This document shows positions 20,101 to 27,283 of a stretch of 41,655 nucleotides of DNA, one piece after another. The notes beneath the pieces are model-generated. The model was not told where the DNA came from and did not search any database. It worked only from the letters and a program-made list of their open reading frames with translations. A program made the translations under genes and the position numbers. The DNA is from JAKAQB01 sp027320105 (GTDB lineage Bacteria; Actinomycetota; Acidimicrobiia; Acidimicrobiales; Palsa-688), in NCBI GenBank assembly GCA_027320105.1, contig DAHVMA010000057.1, forward strand, positions 1-41,655, written 5' to 3'. Every line of letters begins with the position of its first letter. Position 1 is the stretch's first letter.

Positions 20101-20573
20101 ATCGTCGCGAGGGGCGCCATCGGGATGAGCACGTCGGGGACGACGCGGGCGACGGCGGGATCCCGCCGCAGCCACGCCTCCTCGCCCTTGGAGACCGTGG
20201 CGGCGACCGCGTCGACGAGGGTGAGAGAGTGCACGTTGCGCGCCGCCGTCTGGCGGAGCTCGTCGATCAGTGGCCGCTGCAGGCCGGCGACGGTGGCCTC
20301 GAGGCGCGGGGCGGCTTGATGAGAAACGCCGGCGGGCTGGGCCCGCAGCACGACGATGACGCGCTGGGACACGTTGCGGGAGAGCGCCCGTGCCTCGGCG
20401 GCGCCGAGACGTGGGGCCGTGGCCGGGGCCGGGGCCAGCGGCGCCGTGCGCAGCGGCGCCGCCGCCGCGACGCCCGCAGGCGAAACCACAAGGGCGGAGG
20501 CGCCCAACATGCCACCCCACCAGCGAATCGAGCGAATCGAGCGAATCGAGCGAGTCGACCTAATCCTCAGCAT
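17103..20573 (-). CDS. secreted subtilase-fold (S8-like) protein with degenerate catalytic triad
   Basis: A 1156-residue secreted protein. An Arg/Ser/Ile-rich n-region is followed by a signal peptide core (GASALVVSPAGVAAAAP, about 24-40), then an I9-like propeptide region, the subtilase domain (about 210-545) and some 600 residues of beta-sandwich modules. The subtilase Ser motif GTSEAAP is intact (Ser484) and the oxyanion Asn is likely in LNESLGS (Asn343). But where active enzymes have D-T/S-G the sequence reads IVAGGID, with Ala227 in place of Asp. Where HGTHVAG is expected it reads DASSVAAQG (271-279). It may therefore be a non-peptidase binding protein. An AAGGA lies 10 bases before the ATG. 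The frame also has an ATG at codon 22. Confidence 0.8.
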   Translation of the reverse strand: MLRIRSTRSIRSIRSIRWWGGMLGASALVVSPAGVAAAAPLRTAPLAPAPATAPRLGAAEARALSRNVSQRVIVVLRAQPAGVSHQAAPRLEATVAGLQRPLIDELRQTAARNVHSLTLVDAVAATVSKGEEAWLRRDPAVARVVPDVLIPMAPLATMPPSIMRSGPGRASLGSGVTPPAGACPTGKSVQLNPQAIELIHAASQSGKGDTAATLGYTGAGVRVGIVAGGIDVNNPDYIRANGQHVIADYRDFSNTGTLGNQGSASIESFLDASSVAAQGRSVLSLQKFIGNLSSPCNIRIRGVAPGVTLDVMDVFGTAPAAYSSTVLQGIDWAVLHDHVNVLNESLGSNPYPDNGAYDLTQIADNAAVARGVTVISSTGDAGPTNTIGSPASDPQVISTGASTAYQLWAQLGFPSAPGVREAGWINDNVSALSSGGVMQSGRTLDAVAPGELGWIDCTPVLSRFPDCTNLAGKPSSLQAVGGTSEAAPLTSGTAALVIQAYREGHRGASPSPAVVKQIITSTAQDIAAPGDQQGAGLIDAYAAVLAARSYGSAAGAAGHAVLSSTSQLDVAGPAGTPQTLSETLTNDGAGPVTVRLSSRVLSPWQAVDQASASLGSGNQYTVVEHFTVPPGQARLDTEVAWSTPSTLSTNGAPVSIVLFTPGNRLAGYSWPGGNGAHGSSAVSFPQPGVWTAALEGGAPGSVHFLAQVATWQSMGTVSPPTLSLAPGASGSFTLATALPGAPGDEAGSVVLNSAAPGVPAFTAHASIPVVLRAFAPTPAPTTSFTGTVTGGNGRSTGTGQTAYYQFQLPAGAPALNADISLPSPADTTFAELVDPNGLAASAASSSLLTVGTSGQRLTWESGTQLHVLSPAAGLWTLVVVFYNRVSGLAVSQPFGVTLTTGAATVSAPTLPTSASTDLTAGVPTTVDVKVTNSGSSPEEYFVDARLPGSTTLPLAPVTTANGPVPPNGTTYVTYPVPSQTTAVTVTAHGSYPVVFDYNYGPGDPDILATSASPTTNPTSTYAPPSGMVPSGTWVVSPEYLGPDGAHGDKPGTIRTSMTATTAPFDPAVTSSTGDIWLSAVNPADAATPVLVQPGQTVTIPVTFTPTAGAGTVVSGTLYVDAFTPVNAEAITQTPGIFPFASELAAMPYTYTVAAGG
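20524..20559. repeat. 9-bp tandem repeat, four units
   Basis: CGAATCGAG occurs three times followed by CGAGTCGAC. It lies in the first codons of the subtilase-like gene and gives the RSIRSIRSIR run before the signal peptide. Copy-number change keeps the frame and changes only the positive charge of the n-region. Confidence 0.85.
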
Positions 20574-20887
20574 TTCACCGATTCCTTGTCGAGTCCGAGA
20601 GCGGCAACCTAGGCGCCGGAGAGCGGCACGTCAACGAACGCGCTGGGCCGGCGATGATCGCGCCGGCATCGCCTGCCAGCGCTCGGGTGCCGGCATGCCT
20701 AAAGTCTGGCTGCTGGAGTGCCGATAAGCCCACCACGGTCCCCTCAACGGGTCCGCTGTTGTTCGGATGAGCTGTGATAGCCGGAATCGCCCGACCGGGG
20801 CAACCGGCGGCAAGAGGTCGAGGTGAAGGTAACCGAAAGGCTCAATCGGACGCCCGGGCGGCCCCGCCACACCCGGCGGCTCGCCGG
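20574..20887. other. divergent intergenic region with structured leader
   Basis: This 314-base gap separates the subtilase-like gene from the GGDEF-EAL gene. It holds the FliA/WhiG-type promoter at 20700. Downstream of it, CCGG-GGCAA-CCGG (about 20806-20818) and CCGA-N9-TCGG (about 20833-20849) could form small hairpins in the 5' leader. A GTG at 20774 opens the GGDEF-EAL frame early and would add 38 Arg/Ala/Pro-rich residues. I see no known riboswitch consensus. Confidence 0.4.
20700..20727 (+). promoter_or_regulatory. FliA/WhiG-family (sigma-28) type promoter
   Basis: TAAAGTCT, 12 bases, GCCGATAA. The FliA consensus is TAAAGTTT-N11-GCCGATAA. The -10 matches in all eight positions and the -35 in seven of eight. 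The spacing is one base longer than the E. coli optimum. It points at the GGDEF-EAL gene, whose ATG is 160 bases downstream (a GTG in frame is 46 bases downstream). In this GC-rich DNA such an AT-bearing match is unlikely by chance. Confidence 0.65.
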
Positions 20888-23800
20888 ATGAAGGCCCCCG
20901 TCTTCGTCGGTGTCGCGTCCCGGGAGGGCGGGGCCGCGGGGGTGTGGGAGGTGGCGTCCCACGCCGACGCCGGAGCCCCTCTCGTAGCTGGGCCACCAAC
21001 GGGCGCTCCGGTGGTGCCTGTCGTCGTGTCCCTGCGGGAGTTGGGGGCCGATCCCGTGGCTCGCGTGCGGGAGCTGGCAGCGGCCCGCCCGGGTGTGGCC
21101 CTGGTGGTCGGCGCCGAGGAGGTGCTGAGCGTCGCTGACCGCATGGCCCTGATCGCCGCCGGGGCGGAGGACGTGGTGGACCCCGAAGACCCCGGATGGC
21201 GGCTGGACGCCGCCGTCCTGCGGGCCCGCCGGTTGGCTGAGGCGAGGAACGGGGCGGACCGCCAGCGCCTGCTGCACGGCTACTCGGTGGAGGCCTGGGC
21301 CGTGCTCGGCTCCGGCGGCAGCGTGATCGGCAGCGGCATCGGCCGACCGATCGGGGCCGGCGCGTGGGCACCGTTCGACCGGGTTGCGGAGGACAGCGCC
21401 GAGGAGTTCGGGGCTGCCATGGCGATGGCGACCTCCGCCCCCCGCCAAGCGGTGTGGCTCGACGAGGCCACCATCGTCGACACCCAGGGCGCCAGCCACG
21501 ACGTGGAGATCGTGCTCTCCGACCTGAGCAGCGAACCGGGCGTCGGGGGGGTCCTCCTCCTCTACTGGGACATCGCGCCCCGGGTCGCCGCCGCTGCGGC
21601 GGCGGCGTTCCAGGCCACCCTCCTGGCGGCCGTGGACCAGGCGGTCGTCGCCGTCGACCCGCGGGGACACGTCGTGTACTGGAACGAGGCCGCTACCCGG
21701 CTGTACGGGTGGACCGCCGAGGAGGCGCTCGGGTGGCTTTTCACCGAGCTGCTCGCCGGCGGGAGGGAGATGCCGGCGGGTCCCGCCGCGACAGCCCTGG
21801 CGGAAGCCCGGAAATGGTCAGGAGAGAGCTGGGCGTGGGACCGCGCGGGCCGCCATTTCCCCACCATCATCTCGGTGACACCCGTGACCGGTGCCGACGG
21901 CAAGGTGGAGGCGGTGATCACCGTTTCCGATGACATCAGCGAGCGGCGGGAGACCGAGGAGGCGCTGCGGCGGCTGGCGGCCGTGGTCGAGTCGTCCGGT
22001 GACGCGATCATCTCCTTCGACCTCGAGGGAGATGTCGCCACATGGAATCCCGCCGCCGAGCACCTGTACGGATGGTCGGCCGGGGAGGTCGTCGGCCGCC
22101 GCCGCTGGCCCGAGCTCACCCCCGCTGATGCGCAGGGGGAGATCCGGGCGCTCGTCGAGGCCGCTGCCCAAGGCCGCTCCGTCCATGCCGTGCGCACCCG
22201 CCAACTCCGCAAGGACGGCACCGCCGTGCCTGTCGCCGCCACCGTCGCGCCCCTGCACGGCGAGGGCGCGTGCATCGTCGGCCTGTCGGCCATCGTCCAC
22301 GACGTGACCGAGGAGGTCCTGGCGGCCGAGCACCGGGCGAAGGCGGAAGCGAGGTTCCAGGCGGCCTTCGAGCAATCGAGCTACGGCATGGCCCTCGCCG
22401 ACCGCGAGATGCGGGTGACGGCGGTCAACCCGGTGGTCTGCTCGCTGCTCGGGCGCAGCGAGGCCGAGCTGCTCGGCGACGGGTGGGAGAGCTTCTTGCA
22501 CCCCGACGACCCACCCCCGGGCACGCAACGGTGGAGGGGCTCCGACGAAAGAGGGGCCCCTCGCCCTCCCGCGGTGATCGCGGGCGACCCGGCCGCCGGC
22601 GTGGCGGGCGACGGCGCTCCGGCGGCGGGCGGCTCCATCCCCGCCCGCGCCGAGCCGCCGGCGCAACTACACGAGGAGCGACGATTCCTCCGCCGGGACG
22701 GCAGCGTGGTGACGGCGGTCATCGACGCCAGCCTCGTGGCCGGCGCGGACGGCGCCCCTCCCTGGTACATGATCCAGCTCCAGGACGTGACCGCCCACAG
22801 GCGGGCCGAGGCGGAGCTCGAGCACCGCGCCGTGCACGACGACCTGACCGGGCTGCCCAACCGCCTGGCGATCGCCGAGCGCCTCGACATGGCCCTCGCC
22901 GCCAACGACGAGCGGGAAGTTGGAGTGGTGTTCGTGGACATCGACGGGTTCAGCCGCATCAACGACGTCCTCGGCCACGACACGGGCGACCAGGTCCTCG
23001 TCGAGATCGGAGCCAGGCTGCGCCGGGCGGTTCGCTCCGACGACACCGTGGGGAGGTTCGGGGGCGACGAGTTCGTCTTGATCTGCGAGGGCGTCGACGT
23101 CGAGGAGCTCGCCGCGCTGTCGGAGCGGATCTCCGAAGCGGTGGGGGTACCGTTCAGTGTGAAGGGCCGCCGGATGCCAGTGCGTGCGGGGCTCGGCATC
23201 ACCTTGAGCCGTCCGGGCAGCACGAGCGGGTCCCTTCTCTCCGAGGCCGACGCGGCCGTGAGCCGGGCCAAGGAGCTGGGGCGGGGGCAGGCGGTAGTTT
23301 TCGACGAGAGCCTGCGCGCCAAGGCCGCCGCCCTGCTCGAGGGCGAGCGGGCGTTGCGCGCCGCCCTCGACCGCGGCGAGATCGTCCCCCACTTCCAACC
23401 GGTGGTGGATCTCGCCAGCGGCAGGCCGATCGGTTTCGAGGCGCTCGCCCGGTGGGTGCGGGCCAAGGGCAGCCCTGTCGCCGCCGAGCAGTGGATCGCC
23501 ATGGCCCAGAAGAACGGCCTCATCGTCGAGCTGAGCGAGATCATCCTCGCCCGGGCCGTCGCCGAGGCCGCCGAGTGGAACCGCCGCTTCCCCGACCAGC
23601 AATGCTGGGTCGCCGCCAACGTAGACGCTTCCCAGTTCGTCGAGACCAGGCTCGCCGAGGTCGTCGACCACGTGCTCGGCGCCTCCGGCCTCGATCCCAA
23701 CCTGCTGCACCTGGAGGTCACCGAGACGGTGGTCATGCAGGACGTCGAGGCCTCAGTGGCGGTCCTCCACAACCTGCGCGACCTCGGCGTCCATCTCTGC

Positions 23801-24187
23801 ATCGACGACTTCGGCACCGGCTACTCGTCGCTGTCCTACCTCCGCCACCTGCCCGTGGACACGCTGAAGGTCGACCGCAGCTTCGTGGCGGAGCTGGGCA
23901 CGCCGGGGGGCGACCCCTCCATCGTGCGGGCCATCGTCGGCCTCACCCAGGCCCTCGGCTTGGTGTGCGTCGCCGAGGGCGTGGAGACCGAAGAGCAGCG
24001 CGACGTCCTGCTCGGCGTCGGCTGCCCCCTCGGCCAGGGCTATCTCTGGAGCCGCCCCCTACCGGCTGCGGACGCCGGCGCCTGGCTGGCGGCCACCGGC
24101 GCCCCCGCCGGTGCCGGCTCCGACCCCCACCCGGCGGCGGTCGGAGCCGGGCGGCAACGGCGGTCCGGGGCCGGCCGGCGCCCGTAG
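20888..24187 (+). CDS. PAS-PAS-PAS-GGDEF-EAL cyclic-di-GMP enzyme
   Basis: A bifunctional protein that can make and break cyclic di-GMP. From the ATG at 20888 it has 1099 residues: an N-terminal region without clear domain (1-235), three PAS domains (about 239-355, 356-475, 483-640), GGDEF (about 645-808) and EAL (about 815-1065). The third PAS contains a Gly/Ala/Pro-rich insert of about 50 residues. The GGDEF signature is exact (725-729) and the RSDD inhibitory site lies five residues before it (716-719). The EAL motif (851-853), DDFGTG (973-978), EGVET and QGYLWSRP are present, so both activities look intact. No membrane segment is seen, so it is probably cytosolic. The promoter suggests FliA/WhiG-type sigma control. 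Confidence 0.93.
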   Translation: MKAPVFVGVASREGGAAGVWEVASHADAGAPLVAGPPTGAPVVPVVVSLRELGADPVARVRELAAARPGVALVVGAEEVLSVADRMALIAAGAEDVVDPEDPGWRLDAAVLRARRLAEARNGADRQRLLHGYSVEAWAVLGSGGSVIGSGIGRPIGAGAWAPFDRVAEDSAEEFGAAMAMATSAPRQAVWLDEATIVDTQGASHDVEIVLSDLSSEPGVGGVLLLYWDIAPRVAAAAAAAFQATLLAAVDQAVVAVDPRGHVVYWNEAATRLYGWTAEEALGWLFTELLAGGREMPAGPAATALAEARKWSGESWAWDRAGRHFPTIISVTPVTGADGKVEAVITVSDDISERRETEEALRRLAAVVESSGDAIISFDLEGDVATWNPAAEHLYGWSAGEVVGRRRWPELTPADAQGEIRALVEAAAQGRSVHAVRTRQLRKDGTAVPVAATVAPLHGEGACIVGLSAIVHDVTEEVLAAEHRAKAEARFQAAFEQSSYGMALADREMRVTAVNPVVCSLLGRSEAELLGDGWESFLHPDDPPPGTQRWRGSDERGAPRPPAVIAGDPAAGVAGDGAPAAGGSIPARAEPPAQLHEERRFLRRDGSVVTAVIDASLVAGADGAPPWYMIQLQDVTAHRRAEAELEHRAVHDDLTGLPNRLAIAERLDMALAANDEREVGVVFVDIDGFSRINDVLGHDTGDQVLVEIGARLRRAVRSDDTVGRFGGDEFVLICEGVDVEELAALSERISEAVGVPFSVKGRRMPVRAGLGITLSRPGSTSGSLLSEADAAVSRAKELGRGQAVVFDESLRAKAAALLEGERALRAALDRGEIVPHFQPVVDLASGRPIGFEALARWVRAKGSPVAAEQWIAMAQKNGLIVELSEIILARAVAEAAEWNRRFPDQQCWVAANVDASQFVETRLAEVVDHVLGASGLDPNLLHLEVTETVVMQDVEASVAVLHNLRDLGVHLCIDDFGTGYSSLSYLRHLPVDTLKVDRSFVAELGTPGGDPSIVRAIVGLTQALGLVCVAEGVETEEQRDVLLGVGCPLGQGYLWSRPLPAADAGAWLAATGAPAGAGSDPHPAAVGAGRQRRSGAGRRP

Positions 24188-24274
24188 CAGGCGACACGTC
24201 CCGGCACCCGACCCGGGTTTGCGGTCGCTCCACCCCACGATTCGACCAGGGTCAGCCGTGCCTGGCCACCGGCC

Positions 24275-24904
24275 TCACCGCCCGAGGTGGTCACCTTTCC
24301 CCGATCCGCCGTCGCCACCGCCGCGGCCTCCACCGTTGGCCTCTCCCGACCGCGCTGCGGTGATGTCGTGGACGAAGACGGCCGTGTCGGAAGCGCTGCT
24401 GGTCGTCGAGCCGCCCGACGACGACCCCGCCGGCGCAGTGCCGGCCCGTCCCATGACGACGACGGTGTCGCCGTTGGCGATGGTCGCTCCTCGGGGCGAG
24501 ACGTGGGTGGTCGTGGCGATCGTGTAGGTCTCGGAGAAGTTGTCGGCGCTCGTCACCGTGATCGTGGTCGGCGCGCTCGTCGACGTCGAGGACGTCGGAA
24601 CGGCGACGGTCCCGACCTGCTCGACGTAGTTGTCGAAGGTGCCGGCGTGCGTCTCCGTGGTCCACTGCTCGTGGATCAGGCGGCCGTCGAGGCCGCGGTC
24701 GTGGCGCCGTGCGCTCCGCTGGAGCGTGGTGGGGTACGCAGCGGCCCGGTGCGCGCCGGGGCTGGCGGCGGACGCCACCCCCGCCCCGCCAACAGCGAGG
24801 CCGGCGGCGGCGGCGCTCAGCAGCACTCCTCGGCCGAGGCGGCCGGCACCCCAGGTGCGGTCGCGGTTGCGGTCGCGGCTGCCGTCGATCGGTCGGTCGT
24901 TCAT
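24275..24904 (-). CDS. small secreted protein of unknown function
   Basis: A 209-residue product with an Arg/Asp-rich n-region and a signal peptide (GVLLSAAAAGLAVGGAGVASAAS, about residues 26-48). The mature part has a beta-rich segment, TTITVTSADNFSETYTI-ATTTHVSPRGATIANGDTVVVMG, reminiscent of DUF5666-like OB-type domains, and ends with a Gly/Ser-rich tail. GGAGG lies 6 bases before the ATG at 24904, so that start is firm. It converges with the GGDEF-EAL gene. I do not recognise a function. The 224 bases upstream (24905-25128) show no further gene. Confidence 0.65.
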   Translation of the reverse strand: MNDRPIDGSRDRNRDRTWGAGRLGRGVLLSAAAAGLAVGGAGVASAASPGAHRAAAYPTTLQRSARRHDRGLDGRLIHEQWTTETHAGTFDNYVEQVGTVAVPTSSTSTSAPTTITVTSADNFSETYTIATTTHVSPRGATIANGDTVVVMGRAGTAPAGSSSGGSTTSSASDTAVFVHDITAARSGEANGGGRGGGDGGSGKGDHLGR

Positions 24905-25128
24905 CGGACACCTCCACGGGTCGAACTGGGCGGTTGCTGCCGCCCTCATCGGATCGGCCGCTGGCCGGCTTGACGCCCAGGCGCCGGCGCCGCCTTCATG
25001 AGAGAAGAACGAGAGAACAAGCGCCAGGAACTGCCCTGCCGAATGGTAAGAAGCCGCCGAAACGCACTACTGTCGCCGCGGCGCCGCGAATGATCCCATG
25101 AGCCCGCGTGCTGGACGGGCCGCCCTGC

Positions 25129-26814
25129 TCAGCGCCTCGTCCAGCACCGCTCACCCGTCCAGGCCGAGTCGACGCCGTCGACGTCGGTCGCCCTGACCTC
25201 GAAGCACACCGTCTGCCCGAGCCCCAACCCGGTGTAGGTGACGTCGGGTGCGCCGGTCATCCGCCAGGATGCCGGCATCAACCAGACCCCCCAGCTGCGG
25301 CCACGATCGCGGACGCGGTAGCGCACGGAGATGGCCTGCAGTGCGCTGGAGAGCACCGGCATCGGGTAGTGCACGACCACGGTGCTGCTTGGGGTGGAGA
25401 CCTGCGCCGGCGTGAAGGCGACGGCCGGGACGGCGTTGACCAGGTGGTCCCACACACCCCCGGCGCCGGCCCGCTCGACGGCCGCCTCGTCGACGGTGAC
25501 CGCACTGCCCGCCGGCGGTGACTGCTGGTAGACGGCGTGGCCGGCCCGCTCGACCAGGTACGTCCGGCCGGAAGGCGAAGCACGCAGGATGGTTCCCGGT
25601 GCCGGCCACCGGGCGAGTGCATCGAAGGGCCTGATCCCCGCCACCCCGGCGTTGGCGACGTCCCAGTTGTCGACGGTTACCGGCGCCGGCGAGCCCGGCA
25701 CGTCCGACCAGTTGGCGACGGCGAGGGGCGCCCCGCCGGCTACGACGTAGCCGGCTCCGGTTTGGGCGTCGAGGAGCGCCGTCCCGTCCGCCGGTACGGC
25801 CGACAGCTTGTCGTCGGGCGTCCCGAGGTTGGAGGAGGTGAGGTTCCAGCCGTCCACCGCCACCGCGTTCGCGCAGCCCGGCAGCGCCGAGCAGCGGGGC
25901 GCGTACAGCGCCGCCCCGCCGGCGACGACGAAGTACTGCCCGCTCTGCGCCGACCGGAGCACCGTTCCAGCCGCCGGCACCGCCGAGAACATCCCCGCTT
26001 CGGCCGCCGTGATCGGCAGCGGCGCCTTCTGGCCCGCCAGCTCGGCGAGAGCCTTCACCTCCGGCGGGGACACGTACAGCAGGGCGCCGCCGGCTGCCTC
26101 CCACGTCGTGGCCGTGCCGTCGACCTGGACGAGCTCGCCCTGCGGGGTCCACGCGCTGATGGGCGCGGCGATCGTCGCAGGCGTCCCGGTGTACCAGTCG
26201 GCGCCGTTGCCGTAGTGGCCCCCGGCCCACGACGACGCCCAGATCGCCTTCGCCGTGGTGGTCGGCGGGGCGCTCATGGCCAGGTCGGCGGTGATGGCGC
26301 CGTACCCGTAATCCCCGAAGTCGAGGTTGGCGACCACGTAGTAGGCCGACGTGGCCAGGTCCGGGTAGGTCCCGAGCCCGGTGCCGCCGCCGTCGCCGTA
26401 CCCGTTGTTCAGCGGGTTGTCGCGGTTCCACCAGTCCGAGGGAGGCTCCTCCGACGCCATCCACTGGGTGAGCACCGTCTCGTTGTTGGCCGTCACCGGC
26501 CAGCCGCCGTCCTCCAGCACGAGCTTCGCCCAATCCCAGTTCGTGGACAGCCCCGTCCCCGGGTTGAACACCGCCTGCGCCGGCACCGGAGTGGTAGCCG
26601 CACCCCCTACGCCGGCCGCGCCGGCGACCCCCACGACGCCGGGCGTGGCGACCAACCCGCACAGCACGGCGACCACAGCCACGGCACCGGCCACCCGCCG
26701 CAACCCAACCCGGCGCGGCCCGGCCACCCGGCGCGGCCCGGTCACCCGGCGCGGCCCGGCCACCCCGCCGGCCCGTCGCCGCCATCCCCTCGCTCCATCC
26801 CGTTGCGGTCCCAT
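25129..26814 (-). CDS. secreted protein with lysozyme-like domain and repeats
   Basis: About 561 residues from the ATG at 26814. A 40-residue Arg-rich n-region with GPRRVA repeats leads to a signal or anchor segment (AVAVVAVLCGLVATPG). Residues about 80-195 contain a WNRDNPLNNGYG motif, a TYPDLATSAYYVV stretch and a later WAGGHYGNG, resembling the lysozyme-like domains of some actinobacterial and phage cell-wall hydrolases. Three repeats of about 50-60 residues follow (each with GT-L-A/S-SG-Y-V and a TVDxW/A end), then a fibronectin-like C-terminus. A cell-wall or surface role is inferred. The frame is open far upstream, so the start could be earlier. Confidence 0.6.
   Translation of the reverse strand: MGPQRDGARGWRRRAGGVAGPRRVTGPRRVAGPRRVGLRRVAGAVAVVAVLCGLVATPGVVGVAGAAGVGGAATTPVPAQAVFNPGTGLSTNWDWAKLVLEDGGWPVTANNETVLTQWMASEEPPSDWWNRDNPLNNGYGDGGGTGLGTYPDLATSAYYVVANLDFGDYGYGAITADLAMSAPPTTTAKAIWASSWAGGHYGNGADWYTGTPATIAAPISAWTPQGELVQVDGTATTWEAAGGALLYVSPPEVKALAELAGQKAPLPITAAEAGMFSAVPAAGTVLRSAQSGQYFVVAGGAALYAPRCSALPGCANAVAVDGWNLTSSNLGTPDDKLSAVPADGTALLDAQTGAGYVVAGGAPLAVANWSDVPGSPAPVTVDNWDVANAGVAGIRPFDALARWPAPGTILRASPSGRTYLVERAGHAVYQQSPPAGSAVTVDEAAVERAGAGGVWDHLVNAVPAVAFTPAQVSTPSSTVVVHYPMPVLSSALQAISVRYRVRDRGRSWGVWLMPASWRMTGAPDVTYTGLGLGQTVCFEVRATDVDGVDSAWTGERCWTRR
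26710..26763. repeat. 18-bp tandem repeat, three units
   Basis: CCGGCGCGGCCCGGCCAC is repeated three times with one change. It lies in the 5' end of the secreted-protein gene and encodes the GPRRVA/TGPRRV run in its basic n-region. Confidence 0.85.
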
Positions 26815-27085
26815 CGGCGCGGGGAGAACCGGCGCGACGCGTCGATGAGCGCCCCGTGTCCGCCCGTAGCAGTACCGGATGGGCCGAGAGTTATACCAGA
26901 CCGGCAGGAACGGGTCAAGCCTCCCGCGCGCAACGCACCGCGGCCGCCGCGTACCGTGGCCATCACCTGCCGACGGGTGCTGCGAAAGGCCGAAGCGCGC
27001 GCGCCCGGGAGAACTGCGCGCGCTCACGCCGCCATGACGTCGTCCATGCGCGCGGTCCCGTACTGTGCGCGCGGAATGCCCTGAA

Positions 27086-27248
27086 GGACGTCAGCAGGGG
27101 CGTCGCCTCCGACAGGTTGGTCCAGCGGGCCAAGCGCTGCATCTCCCCGTCGGAGATGCCGGCGGAGTCGCGCACGACCGCCACCGGGTTCCCCCCGGTA
27201 GGGCTCGACGCCGGACACGTCCACCTGCGAGAACCGCTGCCCGGCCAT
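27086..27248 (-). pseudogene. PhzF-family isomerase, N-terminal remnant
   Basis: Two frames together give a typical PhzF start: QRFSQVDVSGVEPYRG, then GNPVAVVRDSAGISDG and RLARWTNLSEATPLL. PhzF proteins are epimerase/isomerase-like enzymes of about 270-300 residues. The switch of frame falls at a run of six C on the plus strand (27191-27196). Loss of one base would restore it. After about 55 residues the similarity stops and nothing more of the family follows, so this is a dead, truncated copy. It fills part of the 469-base gap 26815-27283. The rest of the gap shows no gene. Confidence 0.7.
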
Positions 27249-27283
27249 GCCCACCAGCGCCGCAAGCAGACAGACTGCACGGC

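Noticed and set aside
20735..20887. c-di-GMP riboswitch before the GGDEF-EAL gene
   Set aside because: GGCAACC and GGTAACC look superficially similar, but the conserved GEMM core and its pairing are not present in order.
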